From Micromonospora rhizosphaerae (GTDB lineage: Bacteria; Actinomycetota; Actinomycetes; Mycobacteriales; Micromonosporaceae), in the NCBI RefSeq assembly GCF_900091465.1, contig NZ_FMHV01000002.1, positions 992,001 through 1,056,000 of the forward strand: 64,000 bases of DNA. The letters run 5' to 3'. The notes under the pieces were generated by a model. That model searched no databases. It had not been told where the DNA came from and saw nothing but the letters and a program-made list of their open reading frames with translations. Made by a program: the position numbers and the translations under genes. Positions 22,552 through 28,031 of this stretch are shown one piece after another (the stretch's first letter is position 1; every line of letters begins with the position of its first letter).

Positions 22552-24390
22552 TCAGGCGTCCAGGCCGCGCAGGACCAGCGGCAGCCGGGTGGCCGCCCCC
22601 TCGACCACGCGTACCGGGACGCCCCAGTCCTGCCGGGTCAGGTGGCAGGCCGCGTGCTCGACCTCGGCGTCGCAGGTGGCCGCCTGGGCGGTCACCTGGA
22701 GCACACCACCGGACACCTCGCCGTTGACCACCAGCCGGCGGGACAGATCCGTGGTGGTGCCGGCACCCTCGAGCAGCAGCTCCGGCGGGGACGCGGAGAC
22801 CACCAACCGGGTGGACGGGCCATACGTCTCGTCCAGCTTCTGTCCCGGTGCCGGGGTGAAGATCACGTCGAGCGTCATCTCTCCGGCCGCCACGTCGGTC
22901 GGCTTCCGCTCGGTGCGGTGCCGGGGCCCGTCCACCGTGCCGGCGCCGGCGGCGGAGAGCGCGCCGGGGGCCAGCCGGGTCAGCCGGTGCGCGCCGGACT
23001 CGACCACCAGCACCTCCCCCTCCGGGGTGAGCACCAGGTCGCTCGGCTCGGCCAGCCCGTCCGAAACCGTGGAGACCTGGTCGGTCTCCGGGTCGAAGCG
23101 GCGGACCGCGCCGTTGTAGGTGTCGGCGATCAGCACCGAGCCGTCCGGCAGCGCACACACCCCCAGCGGGTGCTGGAGCAGTGCCTGATCGGCCGGGCCG
23201 TCGACATGGCCGAAGTCGAAGAGCCCCTGCCCGACCGAGGTGCCCAGCACGCCGTTCTCGACGTACCGGATGGCGCTGGACTCGCTGTCGGCGATCCAGA
23301 GGCGGGCCCCGTCGGCGGAGACGGAGAGGCCGGAGGGCTGCGCCATCCAGACGTCCGGCAACGGGCCGTCGCGGAGGGCCTCGACCGTCGTGCCGGCGTA
23401 CACCCCGGCGGTCCGCTTGATCGGGTCGAACCACCAGAGCTGGTGGATGCCGGCCATCGCGATGATGACCTTGTCTTCGTACCAGGCGACGTCCCAGGGG
23501 GAGGAGAGGTCGACCGAGCGCGCGTCGTGCGCGTGGTCGTCGACCGTCGCGCGCCACGGCCGGCCGGTACCGGCGACCGTGACCACCTCGCCGTTGGCCA
23601 GTCGGACGCCGCGCAGCAGGTGGTTGACGGTGTCCGCGACGACCAGGTCGTACCCGGCCACCTCGGCGACGTGCGTGGGGAGCAGGCAGAGCCCCTGCGG
23701 CTCGGAGAAGGTCGCCGTCTCCGGCGGGCCGTCGTCGTCGCCCCGGGTGCCCGAACCGAACCGGCGGAGCACCTTTTCGCCGTCCGGGGCCAGCTCCACC
23801 AGCGAGTGCCGGGCAGAGTCGGAGACCAGCAGGTTGCCGCCGTCGAGCACCACGGCCTTGCCGGGGAAGCGCAGCGTGGTCTCCGGCTCGGCCGGCGGGA
23901 CGTAAGGGCCGTCGCCGCGGTGCAGGGTGCCCTTCGCCTCGTGGGTGGCGATCAGCTCGTCGATCAGCCGGGACAGCCCCTCGGCGTGCCCCTCACCGGC
24001 CATGGTGGCCACCACGTAGCCCTCGGGGTCGACCACCGACAGGGTGGGCCAGGCCTTGGCCGCGTACTGCTGCCACATGCCCAGCTCGGGGTCGTCGAGC
24101 ACCGGGTGGTGCACGCCGTACCGTTCGACCGCCGCGGCCAGCGCGTCCGGGTCCTTCTCGTGCTCGAACTTCGGCGAGTGCACGCCGATGACGACCAGCA
24201 CGTCGCCGTACTTCTCCTCGAGCGGGCGCAGCTCGTCGAGCACGTGCAGGCAGTTGATGCAGCAGAAGGTCCAGAAATCCAAGATGACGCAGCGACCTCG
24301 AAGGTCCCGCAATGTCAGGTTTCGTCCCCCAGTGTTAAGCCACTGGCGGCCCCGTAGCTCGGGCGCACGGACGCGGGCTGAAGCGGTCAT
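22552..24390 (-). CDS. Thioredoxin-like/NHL-repeat protein (NHLRC2-like), 5' end supplied by a mobile element
   Basis: A 612-residue protein. Residues 1-155 are a TlpA/thioredoxin-like domain with LDFWTFCCINCLHVLDELRP (redox Cys pair in CCINC), then WPTLSVVDPEGYVV. Residues 160-480 contain NHL beta-propeller repeats (GGNLLVSDSARHSLVELAPD, EPQGLCLLP, VVADTVNHLLRGV, SDGARLWIADSESSAIRYV, LPDGSVLIADTYNGAVRRFD), followed by an immunoglobulin-like tail. It resembles NHLRC2, whose bacterial members are linked to redox or envelope stress. The first ~36 codons lie inside an integrated element and differ strongly at nucleotide level from the orphan native 5' end at 27790-27912, although the proteins agree. 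Confidence 0.9.
   Translation of the reverse strand: MTASARVRAPELRGRQWLNTGGRNLTLRDLRGRCVILDFWTFCCINCLHVLDELRPLEEKYGDVLVVIGVHSPKFEHEKDPDALAAAVERYGVHHPVLDDPELGMWQQYAAKAWPTLSVVDPEGYVVATMAGEGHAEGLSRLIDELIATHEAKGTLHRGDGPYVPPAEPETTLRFPGKAVVLDGGNLLVSDSARHSLVELAPDGEKVLRRFGSGTRGDDDGPPETATFSEPQGLCLLPTHVAEVAGYDLVVADTVNHLLRGVRLANGEVVTVAGTGRPWRATVDDHAHDARSVDLSSPWDVAWYEDKVIIAMAGIHQLWWFDPIKRTAGVYAGTTVEALRDGPLPDVWMAQPSGLSVSADGARLWIADSESSAIRYVENGVLGTSVGQGLFDFGHVDGPADQALLQHPLGVCALPDGSVLIADTYNGAVRRFDPETDQVSTVSDGLAEPSDLVLTPEGEVLVVESGAHRLTRLAPGALSAAGAGTVDGPRHRTERKPTDVAAGEMTLDVIFTPAPGQKLDETYGPSTRLVVSASPPELLLEGAGTTTDLSRRLVVNGEVSGGVLQVTAQAATCDAEVEHAACHLTRQDWGVPVRVVEGAATRLPLVLRGLDA
24260..24292. other. Recombination junction in the NHL gene (left att site)
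   Basis: Left of 24275 the sequence is the chromosomal NHL gene (encoding DFWTFCC); right of it is the element's replacement 5' end. Compared with the right junction, the shared core is AA (24275-24276) in GGTCCAGAAATCCAAG. The rebuilt attB would read GGTCCAGAAGTCGATC. Confidence 0.65.
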
Positions 24391-24525
24391 TAGGCAAGCC
24401 TGTCACGGCGTCGCCGGGGACGTCCGGCGGGGCGGTCAGGTGGCCGAGGAGAGCCCGGCCGACCCGGGCGCGTCGCCGGGGGCGGCTGGACGCGGCCGAT
24501 GGTCAGGCGGGGCCCCCGGTAATCC

Positions 24526-25068
24526 TCAGAGCAGGCTCAGGACTGCCGGGATCGCCATGAGGACTGTGCCCATGCCGACGAGCAGTAGGCCGGATAGCTG
24601 AAGTCGGGCTGTCCCGACGACGGCGTCCTTCGCCAGCCTCTCCACGTCCCGATCCGCCTGGTCTAGGCGCTCGCCCAGTTTATTTATCTCGTCGTGTACG
24701 GCCTTGACGTCCTGGTTATGCCGCCCTCGATCATCGCGGGCCGCCTTCTCGATGTTGTTGACGCGCTGGACCAGCAGCATCACTTGCTTCTCTAGGGGCG
24801 CATCCTCCGGAATCTCCGGTCCAACGAACGTCGCCCATGCCGTCCCTACGGAGACCGATACGCCGATGGATTGCGCCTGGAGGGTCGCGTTTCGTCGTCG
24901 CCAGGGCATGAGGCGGAACGATTGCACGCGCAGCCACTGCCAGGCCCTCGCCAGCAACGGCCATAGCGGACCGTCGCCGTACTGCGTGTGGTCGCGCCAC
25001 AAGGCCACGCAGGCGCATCCGGTCCCGGCGAGTGTCAACGCGAGACCCAGCAAGGTCAGAGTTAGCAC
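24526..25068 (-). CDS. Coiled-coil membrane protein carried on the element
   Basis: A 180-residue protein of unknown function. MLTLTLLGLALTLAGTGCAC is an N-terminal membrane helix with two Cys, residues 70-145 are charged and helical with heptad-like spacing (KQVMLLVQRVNNIEKAARDD, then DEINKLGERLDQADRDVERL), and LSGLLLVGMGTVLMAIPAVL forms a C-terminal helix. Two terminal anchors bridged by a coiled coil suggest oligomerisation at the membrane, as in some toxin-like or phage-encoded proteins. It is the only cargo gene without a visible lesion, and lies 135 bp upstream of the chimeric NHL gene on the same strand, so it may share transcription with it. Confidence 0.75.
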   Translation of the reverse strand: MLTLTLLGLALTLAGTGCACVALWRDHTQYGDGPLWPLLARAWQWLRVQSFRLMPWRRRNATLQAQSIGVSVSVGTAWATFVGPEIPEDAPLEKQVMLLVQRVNNIEKAARDDRGRHNQDVKAVHDEINKLGERLDQADRDVERLAKDAVVGTARLQLSGLLLVGMGTVLMAIPAVLSLL

Positions 25069-25123
25069 GACCAGAATTGTGGCAGGTCGATGCCATGACG
25101 GCCCGGGCGTGTAAACGCAGAAA

Positions 25124-25159
25124 GCCCCCGACCCCGGCGCGCGGACCAGGATCGGGGGC
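25124..25159 (-). terminator. Terminator inside the element
   Basis: GCCCCCGA (25124-25131) pairs with TCGGGGGC (25152-25159); read on the minus strand the hairpin is followed by TTTCTGCG. It separates the small ORF block from the membrane-protein gene. Confidence 0.7.
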
Positions 25160-25221
25160 GTTCGTCGTGTGCGGCGAGGGCGGGCCGTCTACCCGCCGAG
25201 GGGCGACCGTAGGCGGCCGAA

Positions 25222-25558
25222 CTAAGCGGCGGCTACCTCGGGCCAGGGTGCGACCTCCTCGGCGCTCTGAGGGTCTGCCTCGGGGTATCGGCGGGCCATC
25301 TCCCCCGCGACGCGATAACGCAACCAGCGGACCAGCAACCGGTACTCGCCGGGCGTGGTCACGCGGGGCCCGTACTCGGCGACCAGCTGGCGCGCGATCT
25401 CCGCGCGGACGGCGTCCGGGCCAAGCGGATACCAGACCGCTAGACGGTCTTCGTCCAGCCGGAACGCCTTCACGGCCTGGCCGTCGTCGTGGCGCTTGGG
25501 GGGCGGTCGGCAGTACGCGGTAGGACCGCGCGGCCTCGGACATGCGGTAGACGGTCAC
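25222..25558 (-). pseudogene. Small element ORF with a frameshift in a G6/C6 run
   Basis: The GTG at 25558 overlaps the stop of the preceding ORF (GTGA), as expected in an operon, and starts VTVYRMSEAARSYRVLPTA. The well-formed remainder, KRHDDGQAVKAFRLDEDRLA then VWYPLGPDAVRAEIARQLVA and a helical end, continues in another frame from the homopolymer G6 (25498-25503 on the plus strand). With five bases the two parts join into one ~110-residue protein. A shorter GTG start at 25473 would give an 83-residue intact protein. The family is not recognised. Either a real frameshift or a sequencing error in the run. Confidence 0.6.
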
Positions 25559-25951
25559 TCGGCGACCTCCGGTCCGGCCGAGAAGTTGACCGCGGCGAGG
25601 CGGGCGCGGACGTCCTCGCGGTGGATGCGCGGGGAAGCGGCGGCGTGGAAGGCGGCCAGGGCTACGCCCCGGGACCCGTCGCCGTGCGTGTAGGCGTACG
25701 ACCAGGCGGCCGACCACAACGCCGAGGCGGTCCAGCCGATCGCCGGACGGCGCGCGAAGTCGGACGGTCGGAACGGCGGGAGGTCTTCGCCGCGAAGGGT
25801 CGGCGTGACGGTCTCGGCCGAGGCGGGCGCGCGACCAGCGCGGCGCGCCCAGGGCCAGTTCTTCGCGGGCTTCCTCGGCGTGGCGCGGGGACAGGTACTC
25901 GATACGGGCGAAGCCGTGCCGGATCAGGGCGGCCAGCTGGTTCGGGTTCAT
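25555..25951 (-). pseudogene. Frameshifted small element ORF
   Basis: The ATG at 25951 opens MNPNQLAALIRHGFARIEYL followed by SPRHAEEAREELALGAPRW, then the frame loses sense. Another frame takes over at about 25815-25850 with TVTPTLRGEDLPPFRPSDFA, then RRPAIGWTASALWSAAWSYA and SPRIHREDVRARLAAVNFSA and stops at 25555. That second frame has no ATG or GTG start of its own. The pieces make one ~130-residue protein if one frameshift is allowed. The start overlaps the preceding ORF stop (ATGA) and the stop overlaps the next start (GTGA), so the operon organisation is still visible. Function unknown. Confidence 0.6.
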
Positions 25952-26087
25952 CGCGCGTCGCCCCCGTTCCGCCGGGTGGCGAGGGTGGCCAGGTAGGCGG
26001 CGAGGCCGGACGCCTTGCCGGCGTACGCGGCGATCAGGCGCGCAGGGCGCGCAGGTACGGTGGACGGCGCGCAGGTACGGTGGACAT
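25948..26087 (-). pseudogene. 39-residue ORF broken by a 20-bp duplication
   Basis: ATG 26087 follows a good Shine-Dalgarno (GAGGAG). As it stands the frame stops after 17 codons. If one of the two tandem 20-bp copies at 26046-26085 is removed, the frame reads MSTVPARPARLIAAYAGKAS, then GLAAYLATLATRRNGGDAR, and ends in a TGA that overlaps the ATG of the next ORF (ATGA). The restored coupling strongly suggests that this was the original gene. Function unknown. Confidence 0.6.
26046..26085. repeat. Exact 20-bp tandem duplication
   Basis: GGCGCGCAGGTACGGTGGAC occurs twice back to back (26046-26065, 26066-26085). The length is not a multiple of three, so the duplication shifts the frame of the small ORF that contains it. 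Confidence 0.95.
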
Positions 26088-26176
26088 AGCGGAAGGACTC
26101 CTCTTCCGTTAGGGCCTCGGTCGGCGGCGGAATCGCTCGGCCGGGGCCTGCCTTATTTGGTTGTGAGTGAGGTCTG

Positions 26177-27745
26177 TCAGGCGTCGGTGGGCGCGTGGTC
26201 GGCGTCCAGGGGCGCGGGGTCGGATTCGTGGGCCCACGTAAAGCGGAGGCGGGCGTGAGGGTCGAACCGCACGCCCCGGCGGCCGTTCGCCGGGGCGACG
26301 GTTACGGCGTTCAGGGCCAGGCCGAGGAGGCCGCGGCGGTCGGCGACGATGGCGGCCTCCCACGCTTCCCGCGCTAGAACCGGGTCGAGTAGCGGGGAGA
26401 TATCGGCCTCGGGCAACGGGAAGTCGGCCAGGTTGCGGCGCAGTCCAGCGACACGGGCGGTCAGGCGTTCGTGTAGTCGGTTCCACCGCTGAATCGCCTC
26501 GGGGCCGACAAACTCCCCGCGCAGGTATCGGGCGTCTTCCAGGTCGACCAGGGCGGCGTTAGCGTCTTCGAGCGCGGCCGTGATGGTGGCCCGCTCGCGG
26601 ATGATGTCCGGGTCATGCCGGGCCACCCACCGCTCCGCCACGGCGTCTAGCAACGGGTCGCCCGGTTCGGTCGCGGCCAGGCGGTTAATGAAGGCCTCGA
26701 CCACGGCACGGTCTACGGCGGCGATAAACGCCGTGGTGTGCGCCGGGCACGGGTGGCCGAGGCGCTGTGCCTGGCAGACGTAAGACTTGCCAAGGGCCGA
26801 CATACGGCCGCCGCAACCGCCGCAGCGGAGGAAGCCGGTCAGGAGGTGGGATACCTGCGCGCGGACGCCCCGGGCGCGGCCGAGGTTGTCGGCGGCGGTG
26901 CGGTCTTCCAGGATGCGGACGACTTGCAGTTGTTCGGCGGGCGTGATGATCCCCCGGCCGATCTCGACCGTCTCGCCCGTCTCGGGGTCGCGCCAGGGGA
27001 CAACCTTCGCCGTGTACTTCCCGTCGCGCTTGACGGTCTCGGGGAGTAACCCGGCGAACGCGGGCGACTTGAGAATGGCCGACAGCGTTCCGACGCCCCA
27101 GTTACCGCCGCGCGGGGACAGGACCTCGCGGGCGTTCAGGTCACGGGCGATACGGACCAGCGGTTCGGCGGACAGGGCCCGGTCGGCGATCTCCCGGGCG
27201 ATCGGCGCGGTGCGTGGGTCGTGGTCTAGCTTCCCGTCCTCGGCGACCGACAGGCCGTACGGCGGCTGACCGCCGATCCAACGGCCGAGGCTGCGAAGGT
27301 GGGCCTTCGCCGAGGCGACCCGTAGGCCGATGTTCGCGGACTCGCTGCGGGCGACCTCGGACAGCAGCGCCAGAACTAGCCGGGACTGTTGGTGCGACGT
27401 GTCTAGGCCGTCCTGAACGAAGACAATCCGGCCCCCGACTTTCTCGACCTGGTCCAGGACTTGCCCGACCTGGCCCATGCCACGGCGGGACAGCCGGTCG
27501 ACCTTCCAGACAACCAGGGTCCCGACGGTCCCGGTCGTGAGCGCGGAGATAGCGGCGTCAAACCCGGCGCGGTCTACGGCCTTGTAGCCGGACCGGCCCC
27601 GGTCAATGTGGACCGTGCGGACTTCCAGCCCGTTACGGGCACACCAGGCCCGACAGTCGGCCTCCTGGCGTTCAATGGCGGTCTTTCCCTCGCGGTCGAG
27701 GGATAGACGCAGGTACAGATCGGCGAGGTGTTCGTGATGAGACAT
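26177..27745 (-). CDS. Large serine recombinase (integrase)
   Basis: A 522-residue site-specific serine integrase. The N-terminal resolvase-type domain (1-150) has the catalytic Ser in YLRLSLDREGKTAIERQ (about residue 15), VVWKVDRLSRRG with the conserved Arg pair, and VFVQDGLDTSHQQSRLVLAL. The recombinase domain (about 160-290) reads LRSLGRWIGGQPPYGLSVAE and LNAREVLSPRGGNWGVGTLS. A zinc ribbon follows (LRCGGCGGRM, then YVCQAQRLGHPCPAH), then a coiled-coil region (about 375-440). It catalyses attP x attB integration without host factors; excision usually needs a directionality factor. The start at 27745 lies ~58 bp from the right att junction, the standard arrangement. Confidence 0.95.
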   Translation of the reverse strand: MSHHEHLADLYLRLSLDREGKTAIERQEADCRAWCARNGLEVRTVHIDRGRSGYKAVDRAGFDAAISALTTGTVGTLVVWKVDRLSRRGMGQVGQVLDQVEKVGGRIVFVQDGLDTSHQQSRLVLALLSEVARSESANIGLRVASAKAHLRSLGRWIGGQPPYGLSVAEDGKLDHDPRTAPIAREIADRALSAEPLVRIARDLNAREVLSPRGGNWGVGTLSAILKSPAFAGLLPETVKRDGKYTAKVVPWRDPETGETVEIGRGIITPAEQLQVVRILEDRTAADNLGRARGVRAQVSHLLTGFLRCGGCGGRMSALGKSYVCQAQRLGHPCPAHTTAFIAAVDRAVVEAFINRLAATEPGDPLLDAVAERWVARHDPDIIRERATITAALEDANAALVDLEDARYLRGEFVGPEAIQRWNRLHERLTARVAGLRRNLADFPLPEADISPLLDPVLAREAWEAAIVADRRGLLGLALNAVTVAPANGRRGVRFDPHARLRFTWAHESDPAPLDADHAPTDA

Positions 27746-27787
27746 GCCGAGGACGTTAGGGCCCTCGGCGGGGGAGTTGCAAGTCTC

Positions 27788-27820
27788 TTCTAGGACTTCC
27801 CAAAGTCGATCAACAGGATC
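27788..27820. other. Recombination junction at the orphan 5' end (right att site)
   Basis: Right of 27804 the sequence is the original NHL gene start; left of it is element sequence. CTTCCCAAAGTCGATC (27796-27811) shares AA plus GTCGATC with the deduced attB. Crossover at AA (27803-27804). Confidence 0.65.
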
Positions 27821-27912
27821 CTGCCCCGCAGATCGGACAGCTTCAGGTCCCGCCCGCCGGTGTTCAGCCAGCCCCGACCGCGCAGCTCAGGGGCCCGTAC
27901 TCGTGCGCTCAT
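27790..27912 (-). pseudogene. Orphan original 5' end of the NHL/thioredoxin gene
   Basis: ATG 27912 starts MSARVRAPELRGRGWLNTGG followed by RDLKLSDLRGRILLIDF, which aligns residue by residue with the first 36 codons of the gene now starting at 24390. After LLIDF it reads three element codons (GKS) and a TAG. It has high-GC codon use like the chromosome, unlike the element-borne copy. It is transcribed toward the element and is probably a non-functional 40-residue stub. Confidence 0.85.
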
Positions 27913-27984
27913 GCCTTCAGTCTGCCGGACCGGACCGGCCCAATCGGCCGCACCCCAGAGGGACTCGATCACAATCCGGACGTA

Positions 27985-28023
27985 CGACGGCGGGGCCACG
28001 GATCGTCCGTGGCCCCGCCGTCG
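27985..28023. terminator. Strong hairpin between the stub and the repeat protein
   Basis: GACGGCGGGGCCACGGA (27986-28002) pairs perfectly with its complement at 28006-28022 around loop TCG; one more pair extends it. It lies 9 bp after the stop of the large minus-strand gene and so is its terminator. Confidence 0.8.
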
Positions 28024-28031
28024 CGGAACTG

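Larger units (their letters stand above)
24276..27804 (-). mobile_element. Serine-integrase element (~3.5 kb) inserted in the NHL/thioredoxin gene
   Basis: The boundaries are set by two copies of the same gene start. At the left end the intact gene begins with an element-borne 5' end; at the right end the original 5' end stops after LLIDF and runs into element sequence. Between them all genes are on the minus strand: a large serine integrase next to the right junction, three broken small ORFs, a terminator and one intact membrane protein. The inferred attP is CTTCCCAAAATCCAAG around the crossover. No replication, transfer or capsid genes are present, so it is a minimal or decayed integrative element. 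Confidence 0.8.

Noticed and set aside
25222..25951. Programmed ribosomal frameshifting in the element ORFs
   Set aside because: No slippery heptamer with a downstream pseudoknot is evident; together with the 20-bp duplication next door, simple decay or a homopolymer error is the better explanation.
24276..27804. The region as a complete prophage or AICE
   Set aside because: Only an integrase is recognisable; there are no capsid, lysis, replication, KorSA/Pra or transfer (TraB/FtsK) genes.
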